Notes: generated from the letters alone by a model not told the origin. DNA of 64,000 nt from Martelella endophytica (GCF_000960975.1 NZ_CP010803.1:310001-374000), one strand, 5' to 3'; counted from the first letter of the stretch, positions 13,779 through 22,340 are shown. Translations and numbers: made by a program.

Positions 13779-14437
13779 TCAAGGTCTCCTTAAAGCGCCT
13801 TATCAAGCCAAGGCGAAACCGGATCATCGGGCATGGGTGCAGCGACGCGGTGAACGCCTCCCTGCTTCATTGCCACATTACTGTTCTGATACCGGAGCGC
13901 CCTCTGCGGCAAACCGGCCTGTGCCAGGAACGATCCCTGCCGGACCGTTGACGGTCTCGCCGTCTGTCGGAACACTATAGCCCGAAAAACGGCATGACGT
14001 CAGCCCCTCAGAGAGGGCGGCAGCAAAGCGAGCCGGACACAAAAATAGGACAGCATAACTGTCCTATTTGCCCTTCATGCCAGAAACGACCAACAGTAGC
14101 AAGTTAAATTATGGGTCGCGGCGCGCAAATACGAGCGATAATTACGCGGCACACGAAGGCAAAGCAAGAAAATTTCGTTTTTCAGGTGTTTGTCGTAAGA
14201 CCTGAAACAAAACGTCATTTCTGGGGCGATTTTCGCGCTTCATCGACGCAGTGACCGCAAGCTCCTGCGGGAAATGGCCTGCCGAGCGCCGATTTCGCCT
14301 TCCGAGCGCGCCTTGTCAAGGCGGCCGCCGCCGTCTGTCGGGCCATCCGCCGGCCACCTTGCCGCGAGGCCCTTTACATTGACCTGCCTTTCCATTGATA
14401 TCGCGCCCGACTCCCAAACGCATTTCCGAGGTCTTCC
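13779..14437. other. Divergent intergenic region between gltB and the threonine aldolase gene
   Basis: About 660 bp without a convincing gene. It should hold the promoters of gltB (minus) and the aldolase (plus). Two clear inverted repeats lie inside: 14043-14069 (11-bp arms) and 14180-14207 (8-bp arms TTTCAGGT / ACCTGAAA, 12-nt spacer). The part next to gltB has no striking motif. Short open frames here have poor coding character. Confidence 0.6.
14043..14069. promoter_or_regulatory. Perfect 11-bp inverted repeat, candidate operator
   Basis: AAATAGGACAG, 5-nt spacer CATAA, then CTGTCCTATTT. The spacing and symmetry suit a dimeric regulator; there is no T tract giving a good terminator. It lies about 265 bp upstream of gltB and 370 bp upstream of the aldolase. 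The regulator is not identified. Confidence 0.5.
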
Positions 14438-15490
14438 ATGTTCTTTGCATCCGACAACTGGGCCGGCGCCCATCCCGCCATCGGCGAGGCGCTCGTGCGC
14501 GAGCAATCCGGCTACGCCAATGCCTACGGCACCAGTGACCTCGACCGGAAGATCGAAGCGCGTTTCAACGAGATCTTCGAGCGCGAGGTGGCTGTCTTTT
14601 TCGTCGGCACCGGCACGGCGGCGAATTCGCTGTCGCTGTCGGCCGTCGGTCGGCCGGGTGGCGTCGTCTTCTGCCACACAGAGGGCCATATCGCCAATGA
14701 CGAGGGCGGCGCGCCGGAATATTTCACGGGTGGCGGCAGGCTGGCGCTCGTTTCGGGCCCCGATGGCAAGATGACGCCGGCAAACCTGCGCAAGGTCGCG
14801 GCCCGCTATCCCGCCGACTTCATCCACCACGGCCAGCCGATGGCGGTGTCGCTCACGCAATCGACCGAAATCGGCACGGTCTATTCCCTCGACGAGATTG
14901 CCGGTATCACCGCCGAGGCGAAGGCGCTTGGCCTGCCGGTGCACATGGACGGTGCGCGCTTCGCCAACGGCCTTGTTGCGCTCGACACCACGCCGGCGGA
15001 AATGACCTGGAAGCGCGGCGTCGACATCCTTTCCTTCGGCGGCACCAAGAACGGCTGCTGGTGCGCCGAGGCGATCGTGTTCATGAACCCGGACATGGCC
15101 CGCGACATGCCCTATATCCGCAAGCGCGCCGCCCACCTGTTCTCGAAGACCCGCTTCATCTCCGCGCAGTTCGATGCCTATCTCGAAAATGACCTCTGGC
15201 TCGATCTCGCCCGTCATTCCAACGCGATGGCGGAGCGCATGCGCCAGGCGTTCCGCAACGCCAGCGGCGCCCGGCTTGGCTGGGAGACGCAGTCGAACGA
15301 GGTTTTCGTGATCATGCCGAAAGCGGCTGCCGAGGCGGCACGCACTGCCGGCGCCCGCTTCTATGACTGGCTCGTGCCGGCCGGCGCCGACGATCTGGTC
15401 GGCGAAGACGAGATTCTCGCCCGTTGCGTCACCAGCTTTGCCACCACAGAAGCGGAGGTCGACCAGTTCGTCTCCTTCCTCGGACGCTGA
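14438..15490 (+). CDS. Low-specificity L-threonine aldolase (PLP-dependent)
   Basis: Cleaves L-threonine/allo-threonine to glycine and acetaldehyde. The 350-residue protein has the fold-type I aldolase sequence: DNWAGAHPAIGEAL at the N-terminus, the VFFVGTGTAANSLSLSA block, HMDGARFANGLVAL (Asp-Gly-Ala-Arg of the PLP site) and the Schiff-base lysine in FGGTKNGCWCAEA. No partner gene overlaps it; the bufferin-type operon begins 159 bp downstream with a well-spaced ribosome site, so it is probably a separate unit. Confidence 0.93.
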   Translation: MFFASDNWAGAHPAIGEALVREQSGYANAYGTSDLDRKIEARFNEIFEREVAVFFVGTGTAANSLSLSAVGRPGGVVFCHTEGHIANDEGGAPEYFTGGGRLALVSGPDGKMTPANLRKVAARYPADFIHHGQPMAVSLTQSTEIGTVYSLDEIAGITAEAKALGLPVHMDGARFANGLVALDTTPAEMTWKRGVDILSFGGTKNGCWCAEAIVFMNPDMARDMPYIRKRAAHLFSKTRFISAQFDAYLENDLWLDLARHSNAMAERMRQAFRNASGARLGWETQSNEVFVIMPKAAAEAARTAGARFYDWLVPAGADDLVGEDEILARCVTSFATTEAEVDQFVSFLGR

Positions 15491-15649
15491 CGGATAACGC
15501 GAACCTCACAGCGACATCACAACCCGTTCACCAGCCGTGAACCCAAAATGACGCGCCATTGATTTCCAGTTGAAGCAAGTTTTTGCAACTCTCTTTCGTG
15601 CAGGAGCCACCCTGCGCAACAATCGAACACGATGGAGAAGGAGAGTTTC

Positions 15650-15949
15650 ATGTCCACACAGAAGAAGATCAGTGCCGCGACCCTTGCGGGCGCCCTCGCT
15701 GTCGCCGCCGGCGGCCTCATCGCCACCACGCCGGCCCAGGCGGCCAACGTCAAATGCTACGGCGTCGCCATGGCCGGCCAGAACGATTGCGCGGCCGGCC
15801 CCGGCACGACCTGCGCCGGCACGTCCAAGGTCGACTACCAGGGCAACTCCTGGAAATACGTGGCCGAAGGTTCCTGCACCGAGATGATGCTGCCGGGCGA
15901 CCGGATGGGCTCGCTTTCGCCGCTCGACCGCGACCTGCCGGAAATGTGA
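15650..15949 (+). CDS. bufA1: Bufferin precursor peptide (DUF2282 family, BufA1-like)
   Basis: Ninety-nine-residue precursor of a ribosomally made, modified metallophore. An N-terminal signal-like leader (about residues 1-31, ending TTPAQAA) precedes a core with four cysteines, C36, C47, C55 and C76, in the family pattern [25 protein letters not shown] and GSC. In known bufferins such cysteines are converted by the MNIO enzyme into thiooxazole rings and the product binds copper in the periplasm. The ATG at 15650 is preceded by AAGGAGAG, so the in-frame start 18 bp upstream is rejected. First gene of the operon; an 11-bp stem-loop separates it from bufB. Confidence 0.88.
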   Translation: MSTQKKISAATLAGALAVAAGGLIATTPAQAANVKCYGVAMAGQNDCAAGPGTTCAGTSKVDYQGNSWKYVAEGSCTEMMLPGDRMGSLSPLDRDLPEM

Positions 15950-15957
15950 TCCGCCTT

Positions 15958-15989
15958 GCACCGCCGGCCGCTTCCCGCGCCGGCGGTGC
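15958..15989 (+). promoter_or_regulatory. Stem-loop between precursor and modification genes
   Basis: Perfect 11-bp stem GCACCGCCGGC / GCCGGCGGTGC with a 10-nt loop, in the 64-bp gap between bufA and bufB. Only a weak T-rich tail (TTTCGTT) follows. It may act as a leaky terminator or 3'-end stabiliser that keeps precursor mRNA in excess over the enzyme mRNA. This role is inferred. Confidence 0.6.
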
Positions 15990-16013
15990 TTTCGTTCACC
16001 GGAGGCAACAGCA

Positions 16014-16901
16014 ATGACGACCCTGAAGACATTCGATCGCAGGCCGATCCCGCCGCGCCCAGGCGCCGGGTTCAAGACCGCCCACGCCGATGCAATCCTC
16101 ACCGACGATTACCGAATCGGCTTTCTGGAGGTACATGCGGAGAACTACATGGGCGAAGGCGGCCACCCGCACCGCATCCTCACCCGCATGCGCTCCGATT
16201 TTCCGCTCTCCATCCATGGCGTCGGCATGTCGATCGGCTCGCCGCGCGGCCTCGATCCCGCCCACCTTGCCCGGCTGCGGACCGTCGTCGAACGCTACGA
16301 ACCCGGCCTCGTCTCCGAACACCTCGCCTGGTCCACCCATGACGACGCCTATTACAACGACCTGCTGCCGCTGCCTTATACGCCGGAAACGCTGGCCGAT
16401 ATCGTCGCCCACATCGACACGGTGCAGGAGGCGCTGAAGCGGCCGATCCTGCTGGAAAACCCCTCGACCTATGTCGCCTTTTCCGAAAGCAGCATTCCCG
16501 AGACCGAATTTCTCGATGAGATCGCCCGGCAAGGCGGCTGCGGTCTGCTGCTCGACGTCAACAATGTCCACGTCTCCGCGGTCAACAACGGATTTGACGC
16601 GATGTCGTACCTGAAGGCGTTTCCGCTGGAGCGGATCGGCGAGATCCACCTTGCCGGCCATGCCGAGGATGTTGACGACACCGGCGCTCCGCTGCTGATC
16701 GACGCCCACGACCGGCCGGTCGATGATGCCGTCTGGGCGCTCTATGCCTTCGTCATCCGCCAGACCGGCCCGCTGCCGACGCTGATCGAATGGGATAATG
16801 ATGTGCCCGAATGGCCGGTGCTGAAGCGCGAGGCGGTGCTTGCCGAAGCGATCATGGCAAAGGAGGGCGAGCGCTTCCTGCTCGGCGCCCGTCATGGCTG
16901 A
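16014..16901 (+). CDS. bufB: Multinuclear non-heme iron oxidase, DUF692/MNIO (BufB-like)
   Basis: Cytoplasmic TIM-barrel enzyme (295 residues) that oxidatively modifies precursor cysteines using two or three iron ions. Candidate metal ligands sit in conserved blocks: [67 protein letters not shown] and [14 protein letters not shown]. Length and order match the MNIO family. GGAGG precedes the start at 16014. It is followed by the bufC-like gene with an 8-bp overlap, indicating translational coupling. Confidence 0.92.
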   Translation: MTTLKTFDRRPIPPRPGAGFKTAHADAILTDDYRIGFLEVHAENYMGEGGHPHRILTRMRSDFPLSIHGVGMSIGSPRGLDPAHLARLRTVVERYEPGLVSEHLAWSTHDDAYYNDLLPLPYTPETLADIVAHIDTVQEALKRPILLENPSTYVAFSESSIPETEFLDEIARQGGCGLLLDVNNVHVSAVNNGFDAMSYLKAFPLERIGEIHLAGHAEDVDDTGAPLLIDAHDRPVDDAVWALYAFVIRQTGPLPTLIEWDNDVPEWPVLKREAVLAEAIMAKEGERFLLGARHG

Positions 16902-17661
16902 GGCCACACTGGATGGCTTCGCCGCGGCCCTGCTTTCACCCCCGCCGCGGGTCGCGCCCGCCGGTGTCGTCAATCCGCTCGGCGGCCCTGCGGAAAAACG
17001 CTTCGGCGTCTATCGCAACAATGTCGCCGTCGGCCTGAAGGGCGCGCTCGGCGACATCTTTCCCGTGACCCGCGACCTTGTCGGCGAGCGTTTCTTCGGC
17101 GCGATGGCGCACGAATACATCGAGGGCAACCCACCGCATTCTCCGGTTCTTGCCCAGTACGGCCACGGCTTTGCCGATTTCGTCGCCAGTTTCCAGCCCG
17201 CGCGCGATCTGCCCTACCTTGCCGATGTCGCCCGGCTGGAGCGCGCATGGCTCGACGCCTATCATGCGCGCGACGCCGCGCCGCTGGACCATCAAGGCCT
17301 CGCCGGGATTGATGGCGATGCCTTGATGGCGATGGCACTTTCGCCCCATCCCGCGGCCCGCCTGCTCGAATTCGAGAGCGCTGCCGTGACGATTTTCAAG
17401 CGGATCAAGGCCGGCGCCGGCCTGAAGGGCGTCGACCCCGCCTCGCCGGAGCGGGCACTGGTCACCCGCCCCTTCTATGAGGTCGCGGTGCAGGCCATCG
17501 ACGCGGCGGATTTTACCTTCCTCGCGGCGATCATGAATGGCGAGACACTTGCTAGAGCCGCCGAAACCGCCCTTGCAACCAACGACGATTTCGATCTGGC
17601 CGCCGGCTTTGCCCTGCTGCTGAGATCGGGCGCGATCGCGGAGGAGGAAACCCGATGCTGA
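16894..17661 (+). CDS. bufC: DUF2063 partner protein (BufC-like)
   Basis: Predicted RiPP recognition/partner protein, 255 residues, that accompanies MNIO enzymes and presents the precursor. The N-terminal domain shows the DUF2063 pattern [23 protein letters not shown] followed by an MAHEYI-x(5)[10 protein letters not shown] block and then [24 protein letters not shown] (seen in two pieces). The C-terminal half is less conserved. The start at 16894 overlaps bufB; the stop overlaps the DoxX start by 7 bp. No catalytic residues are apparent. Confidence 0.88.
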   Translation: MAEATLDGFAAALLSPPPRVAPAGVVNPLGGPAEKRFGVYRNNVAVGLKGALGDIFPVTRDLVGERFFGAMAHEYIEGNPPHSPVLAQYGHGFADFVASFQPARDLPYLADVARLERAWLDAYHARDAAPLDHQGLAGIDGDALMAMALSPHPAARLLEFESAAVTIFKRIKAGAGLKGVDPASPERALVTRPFYEVAVQAIDAADFTFLAAIMNGETLARAAETALATNDDFDLAAGFALLLRSGAIAEEETRC

Positions 17662-18224
17662 CGACTGTTACCCGTCTCTATACAGGCACACTCGACCTTA
17701 TCGAGAGCGCGCTCCTGCCCTGGTTTCCCGGCCTGTTCGCGCGGTTTGCGTTTGCGGCGACGCTCTGGCTCTACTTCCTCAACTCTGCGCGCACCAAGAT
17801 TGAACCCGGTCTGTTCGGCTTCCTGTCGGTGCGCGATTCCGCCTACTACCAGATCGCGCTTCCCGCAGTGGAGGCGGCCGGCGGCGATGTCTCCGCCGTT
17901 CCCTTCCTGCCCTGGGGTCTGATTGTCTATCTCGGCACCTATGCCGAACTCATCCTGCCGCTGCTGATCGTCGTCGGACTGGCGACCCGGATTGCAGCCC
18001 TCGGCATGCTCTGCTTCGTCGCGGTGCAGACGCTGGTCGACATCACCGTCCATCAGGTCGGCCCGGAAACCATCGGCGCCCTGTTCGATCGCTTCCCAGA
18101 CAGCGTCATCCTCGACCAGCGCCTGCTGTGGACGGTCCCGCTCGTCTTCCTCGTCCTCTATGGGCCGGGATTGATCGCGCTCGACACCCTCGTCGACCGG
18201 TGGACCAAAAGGCGGCGCCAATAA
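17655..18224 (+). CDS. DoxX-family membrane protein of the bufferin-type operon
   Basis: Integral inner-membrane protein of 189 residues with about four hydrophobic segments (FARFAFAATLWLYFL, WGLIVYLGTYAELILPLLIV, IAALGMLCFVAVQTLVDI and LLWTVPLVFLVLYGPGLIAL). DoxX proteins often accompany bufABC clusters, where a redox or membrane role is suspected. It overlaps bufC (ATGCTGA) and is the last gene before a terminator. Function in this operon is inferred from context only. Confidence 0.85.
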   Translation: MLTTVTRLYTGTLDLIESALLPWFPGLFARFAFAATLWLYFLNSARTKIEPGLFGFLSVRDSAYYQIALPAVEAAGGDVSAVPFLPWGLIVYLGTYAELILPLLIVVGLATRIAALGMLCFVAVQTLVDITVHQVGPETIGALFDRFPDSVILDQRLLWTVPLVFLVLYGPGLIALDTLVDRWTKRRRQ

Positions 18225-18250
18225 AAAACGGCGCCCGGATGGGGCGCCGT
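18225..18250 (-). terminator. Bidirectional terminator between DoxX and hsp20
   Basis: Nine-bp stem ACGGCGCCC / GGGCGCCGT with a 5-nt loop (18228-18250). On the minus strand it is followed by a run of T residues, a very good terminator for hsp20. On the plus strand it lies immediately after the DoxX stop and may also serve the buf operon. Confidence 0.85.
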
Positions 18251-18276
18251 CTGGCATTCTCACAAAGCGCTGCGGC

Positions 18277-18768
18277 TTAGGCGGCGGTCGCCTGTTCCGT
18301 CTTCTGCAGGTCGGCGGCAATCGTCTTCGGCTCGCTGCCGGCGCGGCTTTCAATAGCAATGCGGCGCGGCTTCATGGCCTCGGGGATATTGCGGAGCAGT
18401 TCGACGTGGAGCAGGCCGTTCTTCAGCGATGCACCGCGCACTTCCATGTGATCGGCGAGCTGGAAACGGCGCTCGAAGGCGCGCTTGGCGATGCCGCGAT
18501 AGAGATATTCGCGATCGCCCTCATTTTCATCTTCGGCTTTCTCGCCCTTGACGGTCAGCACATTCGCATGGGCTTCGATGGAGAGCTCGTTTTCGCTGAA
18601 GCCAGCGACGGCCATCGAGATGCGGTAGCTGTTCTCGCCGGTGCGCTCGATATTGTAGGGCGGATAGGCCGGCGCCTGTTCCGGCTGGCCCATCGAATCG
18701 AGCAGGCTGAAGAGACGGTCAAAGCCGACCGTGGAGCGATAAAGGGGGGAAAAATCGACATTACGCAT
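18277..18768 (-). CDS. Small heat-shock protein, Hsp20/IbpA family
   Basis: ATP-independent holdase of 163 residues. The N-terminus [20 protein letters not shown] is typical of the rhizobial IbpA group, and the alpha-crystallin domain runs from about [13 protein letters not shown] to [21 protein letters not shown], with the A-x-x-x-N-G-L-L signature. AGGAGG lies 7 bases before the start at 18768. The leader carries an RpoH-type promoter and a ROSE-like motif around the ribosome site, so both transcription and translation should rise with temperature. Confidence 0.94.
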   Translation of the reverse strand: MRNVDFSPLYRSTVGFDRLFSLLDSMGQPEQAPAYPPYNIERTGENSYRISMAVAGFSENELSIEAHANVLTVKGEKAEDENEGDREYLYRGIAKRAFERRFQLADHMEVRGASLKNGLLHVELLRNIPEAMKPRRIAIESRAGSEPKTIAADLQKTEQATAA

Positions 18769-18870
18769 GGTGTCCTCCTGTGAGCGACTGGTTTGCGATG
18801 ATGCTTTCCGACCATCCCGATCCCGGCGATGGCGGCAAGCTGTCAGGGACCCATTCATTGGCGTCCCTAC
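18769..18870 (-). ncRNA. ROSE-like RNA thermometer in the hsp20 5' leader
   Basis: The predicted leader is about 100 nt, the usual ROSE length. Directly at the ribosome site, UCGCU (18787-18783) is separated by three bases from AGGA (18779-18776); UYGCU opposite AGGA is the ROSE core. Further upstream, AGGGAC/GTCCCT and GCCATC/GATGGT can form two more hairpins, as in three- or four-stem ROSE elements. Thermal opening is inferred. Confidence 0.72.
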
Positions 18871-18878
18871 GCTGCCGG

Positions 18879-18907
18879 ATTTGGGAATTCTGAAAACCCA
18901 TTTCAAG
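18879..18907 (-). promoter_or_regulatory. RpoH (sigma-32) type heat-shock promoter of hsp20
   Basis: Minus strand: -35 CTTGAAA (18907-18901), 15-nt spacer, -10 CCCAAAT (18885-18879). This fits the heat-shock consensus CTTGAAA/CCCCATNT and puts transcription start near 18870. Confidence 0.75.
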
Positions 18908-18954
18908 AGGCTGAAAGCGCGCGCCCTCGACAGCGAAAAGTCGATGCAATCCAC

Positions 18955-19350
18955 TACACTTATTACGCGTTCTCATGTATAGACTGGGGCTGAACGAAGG
19001 CACCAACCAGTGGGTAAGTGTTTGGAGACAAATACGATTTTTTAATGAACTTCCTGCGATTCGCCTTCATTCCGACAACCGAAAGCCACCGAATATTCGA
19101 ATGAACCCTGTATGAATGCGTCGTTGCCGCTGCATTCAGGAGAAATGTACGAAACACCTTTTGCCGGGAATTACGGCGCACCCGTCCCGGCGCCGCCGAC
19201 ACTCTTGACCCAGTGTTAGCGGTACACTTGGCCGGAATCGCATCGCTTTTACCCCTGTTCAAGCGGTCGGTTCCGGTCCTTTTTTCCTGAAGCCATTGCA
19301 GGCAGGGGCGCAGGTCGCCATGTCACTCGCACGAGAACTGGTTCAGGCGC
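18955..19350. other. Intergenic DNA upstream of the alpha/beta hydrolase
   Basis: About 400 bp with no convincing gene. It lies between the divergently transcribed hsp20 promoter and the hydrolase start and should contain the hydrolase promoter. I see no clear -35/-10 pair, only TTGACC near 19205. Confidence 0.4.
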
Positions 19351-20271
19351 ATGTACATCCACGATACCGAATACCGCCAAGCCGATGAAACCGGCACCCT
19401 CATGACCTGCGATGGGATATCGCTGAGCTACGTGCTCCATCATCCCGCCGGCGCCCGCGGCACGGTGGTGATCGTCCAGGGCCGATCAGACTACATCGAA
19501 AAGTACGGCGAAGCCATGACCGAGCTTGCTTCGGCCGGTTATGCCATCGCGAGTTTCGACCTGCGCGGCCAAGGCAGCTCGGGACGGCTCCTCGGCGATC
19601 TCCGCACCGGACATGTGCACCGGTTTTCAGACTATACGGACGACCTGCAGCTCTTTCTTCAGACCCATGTCCTGGGAAAGCTGCCCGCTCCCTATACGCT
19701 GCTCGGCTATTCGCTCGGCGGGCTGATCTCGCTTGCCGCGGCGCAGGCAGCCAACCCGCCATTCGATGGCCTCGTCCTCGTCGCCCCCTTTGTCGGCCTG
19801 CACGGCCAGATCTATCCCGAGCCCTTCATCCGCTTCTTTAGCCGAACGATGTGCACTTTCGGCTGGGCCGAGCACCTGGCAAAGGCTCACCCTGGCGCGG
19901 AAACCTTCGAAAATCAGAATCTGACATCGGACCGGCGCCGCTACGATCGCAACATGAAAGCAGCGAAGAGCGACCCGCCCTATCTTCTCGGCTCGCCGAC
20001 CTATGGCTGGCTGGCAGAATGCCTCGCCGCCGCCAAGAGGGTGCGGCAGAAGGAGGCGCTCAGCCGGGTCGGGTTGCCGACGCTGGTGCTGAGCGCCGGT
20101 TCGGACGGCGTGATTCCCGCCGCCCCCCAGAAGAAGGTTGCCGAAGGCCTCGGCGCCCGGCACGTCGTGGTTCCCGGCTCCCGCCACGATCTGCTGCAGG
20201 AACGGGATGCCATGCGCGATGCCGCCATGGCCGAGATCCTGTCCTTCCTTGAAACGGTCAAGCCTCGTTGA
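19351..20271 (+). CDS. Alpha/beta hydrolase, serine aminopeptidase S33 / lysophospholipase type
   Basis: Probable monoacylglycerol lipase- or lysophospholipase-like enzyme of 306 residues. Seen are the oxyanion turn VVIVQGRSDYIEKYGE, ASFDLRGQGSSGR, the nucleophile elbow GYSLGGLISLA, an acid in LSAGSDGVIPA and the histidine in PGSRHDLLQE, the arrangement of PldB-type hydrolases. No signal peptide is apparent. Its last bases overlap the convergent hisN 3' end by 14 bp. Confidence 0.88.
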   Translation: MYIHDTEYRQADETGTLMTCDGISLSYVLHHPAGARGTVVIVQGRSDYIEKYGEAMTELASAGYAIASFDLRGQGSSGRLLGDLRTGHVHRFSDYTDDLQLFLQTHVLGKLPAPYTLLGYSLGGLISLAAAQAANPPFDGLVLVAPFVGLHGQIYPEPFIRFFSRTMCTFGWAEHLAKAHPGAETFENQNLTSDRRRYDRNMKAAKSDPPYLLGSPTYGWLAECLAAAKRVRQKEALSRVGLPTLVLSAGSDGVIPAAPQKKVAEGLGARHVVVPGSRHDLLQERDAMRDAAMAEILSFLETVKPR

Positions 20272-21034
20272 GCACGGCAAGCGCCCGTGCGTGCAGCGCC
20301 GGGTTGGCCGCGGCAATGACGTCGCCACCCTGCTCCGGCCGTCCGCCATCCCAGGTCGTCACCACGCCGCCGGCCTGCTCGATCAGCGGGATCAATGCGG
20401 CGATATCGTAAGGCTTCAGCCCGCTTTCGATCGCGATATCGGCGAAACCGCCCGCCACAAGCGAGAACGCGTAGCAATCCGTGCCATAGCGGGCGAGACG
20501 GCAGCGCGCCTCCAACCGGTCATAGCGGGCAAGCTTTTCCGCCGCGATGATCCGCGGCGAGGTGGTGAACAGGATCGCCTCCTCAAGGGCCTCCGTCCGG
20601 CTTGTCGCGAGCGTCCGCGGCCCACCCGGCCCGAGATAGTGCGACTGGCGTCCGTCGGCGAAATAGCGCTCGCCGGTAAACGGCTGGTCCATCAGCCCCA
20701 TCACCGCGCGACCGCCGCGATAAAACCCGATCAGCGTGCCCCAGACCGGCAGGCCGGCGATGAAGGCGCGGGTGCCGTCGATCGGATCGATGACCCAGAC
20801 ATGTTCGCGGTCAAGGCCGCTGGCGCCGTGCTCCTCACCCAGAATGCCGTGATCGGGGAATTCGCGGGCGATTAGCGCCCGGATGGCCGTTTCGGCGGCA
20901 CGGTCGCCCTCCGTCACCGGATCGAAGCCGACCTCGTACTTGTTGTCGACGGCAAGCTGGGAACGGAAGCGCGGCAGGGTTTCGGCGCGGGCGGCATCCG
21001 CAAGACGATTGAAGAAATCGCGGTCGGGAAGCAT
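20258..21034 (-). CDS. hisN: Histidinol-phosphatase, inositol monophosphatase family (HisN)
   Basis: Mg-dependent phosphatase of 258 residues predicted to remove phosphate from histidinol phosphate. The metal site is seen as GILGEEHGA and WVIDPIDGTRAFIAGLP, with the C-terminal GLKPYDIAALIPLIEQAGG motif, in which D replaces nothing essential. The HisN subgroup is distinguished from SuhB by length and by its D-P-V-T-E-G-D-R-A-A-E start block. Assignment to histidine synthesis is by family; general inositol-phosphatase activity is the alternative. Confidence 0.85.
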   Translation of the reverse strand: MLPDRDFFNRLADAARAETLPRFRSQLAVDNKYEVGFDPVTEGDRAAETAIRALIAREFPDHGILGEEHGASGLDREHVWVIDPIDGTRAFIAGLPVWGTLIGFYRGGRAVMGLMDQPFTGERYFADGRQSHYLGPGGPRTLATSRTEALEEAILFTTSPRIIAAEKLARYDRLEARCRLARYGTDCYAFSLVAGGFADIAIESGLKPYDIAALIPLIEQAGGVVTTWDGGRPEQGGDVIAAANPALHARALAVLNEA

Positions 21035-21312
21035 GGCGGCTCCTCTGATTCAAGATGGTGGCCAAGTCATAGAGCCTTTCCGCCTTTCTTCGAAACGCGA
21101 AAACGCCAATTCTCTCGGTTTTTGAGAAATTCCGGACGGCGAGCTACGTTTCAGGTCAGGTGACATGACCCCAGCAAGCCCGGCCAAAACAGAAACAGCG
21201 CCCTATACTGCCGAAAAAACGCGCAGAGCAGGCCCACACAACCCCAAATCAAGTGCAACCAGCACACAAAATAGACATTTACCCTGCCTGCGCAAATTTA
21301 AGGCAAATTAGC

Positions 21313-21341
21313 TTGACACAGAACTGTCATTCACCTACTCT
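21313..21341 (+). promoter_or_regulatory. Promoter of the MmgR small RNA
   Basis: A perfect -35 TTGACA (21313-21318), 17-nt spacer and -10 TACTCT (21336-21341) place the start at about 21348, exactly at the 5' base of the first sRNA hairpin. Confidence 0.75.
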
Positions 21342-21347
21342 GCAATT

Positions 21348-21424
21348 ACAGTCTTTCGACTGTGAATACCCTCCTTGGGTGTTTCCTCCCTAGACTTAAC
21401 CGCGCGAACAGCGCGGTTTTTTTT
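21348..21424 (+). ncRNA. mmgR: Alpha-r8 family small RNA MmgR (suhB-type)
   Basis: A 77-nt intergenic sRNA. Hairpin 1 is ACAGTC/GACTGT with a 4-nt loop; hairpin 2 is ACCC/GGGT with a pyrimidine loop; then comes the single-stranded 10-mer TTTCCTCCCT (21382-21391), the conserved signature I recall for MmgR; the end is a terminator CCGCGC/GCGCGG plus eight T. In Sinorhizobium MmgR limits polyhydroxybutyrate accumulation under nitrogen limitation and binds Hfq. Its position beside an inositol-monophosphatase-family gene also fits the family. Confidence 0.88.
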
Positions 21425-21440
21425 GTCGATCGGGCGGAAA

Positions 21441-22340
21441 CTACTCGGCGGCCATTGGCTGGGCGCCACCGAAGGCGACGACTTCCGCCGCGAAAGCGCG
21501 GATGAAAACGTTGAGCGCCTGCTTCACCGCGATGAATTCCGGCTTCTTCACGAAATTTTCTTCGTCCGCATAAAGCCGGCGGGAAATCTCGATCTGCAGG
21601 GCGTGGGTGTCGGAGGCGGGATGGCCATAATGTTCGGTGATGAATCCGCCAGCATAGGGCTTGTTGTAGGCCGTCGAAAACCCCATGCCCTCGAGGATCG
21701 AAAGCGCGGCGAAGGCGAGCGCGCCCGAGGCGCTGGTGCCGTAGCGATCGCCGATGATGATGTCCGGCCGCGCCCGGCGCCCGCCGAGCGAAACCGTGCC
21801 CGGCATGGAATGGCAATCGACCAGCACGGCATAACCGAATTGCCGGCGCGTGTCCTGCATCAGCCCCTTGAGGCTCTGGTGATAGGGCCTGTAGATGCGC
21901 TCGATCCGGGCAAGCCCCTCGGCCGCATCGATCGGCCCCTCATAGATCGGCATGTTTTCGGCAACAACCTTCGGAATGGTGCCGAGGCCGCCGGCAACGC
22001 GCATCGATGTCGCGTTGACATGGGCAGGCAGTGCCCCGGAGAACATCCGCGGATCGAGCTCGTAAGGCTCCCGGTTGACGTCGAGGAAAGCGCGCGGAAA
22101 GAAGGCCCGCTGCAGCGGTGCGCCGAAGGCCGGAACCTCGGCGAAGAGTTCGTCGACATAGAGGTCTTCCGAACGCCTTATATCGCGCGCATCGAGCCTT
22201 GCGGCCTCCAGAAAGGGCCGCGGATAGACACGGCCGGAATGGGGCGAATTGAAGATCAGCGGCAGGGACTGATGTTCGGGCCGGATGACCTCGAAGAAGG
22301 GGCTTTGACTTTCCACGGTGTTTCTGCCGGTCTCTCTCAC
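21441..22340 (-). CDS. N-formylglutamate amidohydrolase family protein
   Basis: Predicted Zn-dependent hydrolase of N-formyl-glutamate or related amides (299 residues). Seen are IFNSPHSGRVYPRPFL with the first His ligand, DLYVDELFAEVPAFGAP, FPRAFLDVNREPYELDPRMF, DCHSMPG with a further His, and ITEHYGHPASDTHALQIEIS in the second half. Its exact substrate cannot be fixed; the gene is not in a hut operon here but beside cpdR, as in other rhizobia. The ATG at 22340 is used; no better internal start is apparent. Confidence 0.88.
   Translation of the reverse strand: MRETGRNTVESQSPFFEVIRPEHQSLPLIFNSPHSGRVYPRPFLEAARLDARDIRRSEDLYVDELFAEVPAFGAPLQRAFFPRAFLDVNREPYELDPRMFSGALPAHVNATSMRVAGGLGTIPKVVAENMPIYEGPIDAAEGLARIERIYRPYHQSLKGLMQDTRRQFGYAVLVDCHSMPGTVSLGGRRARPDIIIGDRYGTSASGALAFAALSILEGMGFSTAYNKPYAGGFITEHYGHPASDTHALQIEISRRLYADEENFVKKPEFIAVKQALNVFIRAFAAEVVAFGGAQPMAAE

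Noticed and set aside
15560..15649. ECF-sigma promoter for the bufferin-type operon
   Set aside because: No convincing GTAAC/CGAA-type pair at correct spacing could be identified by eye.
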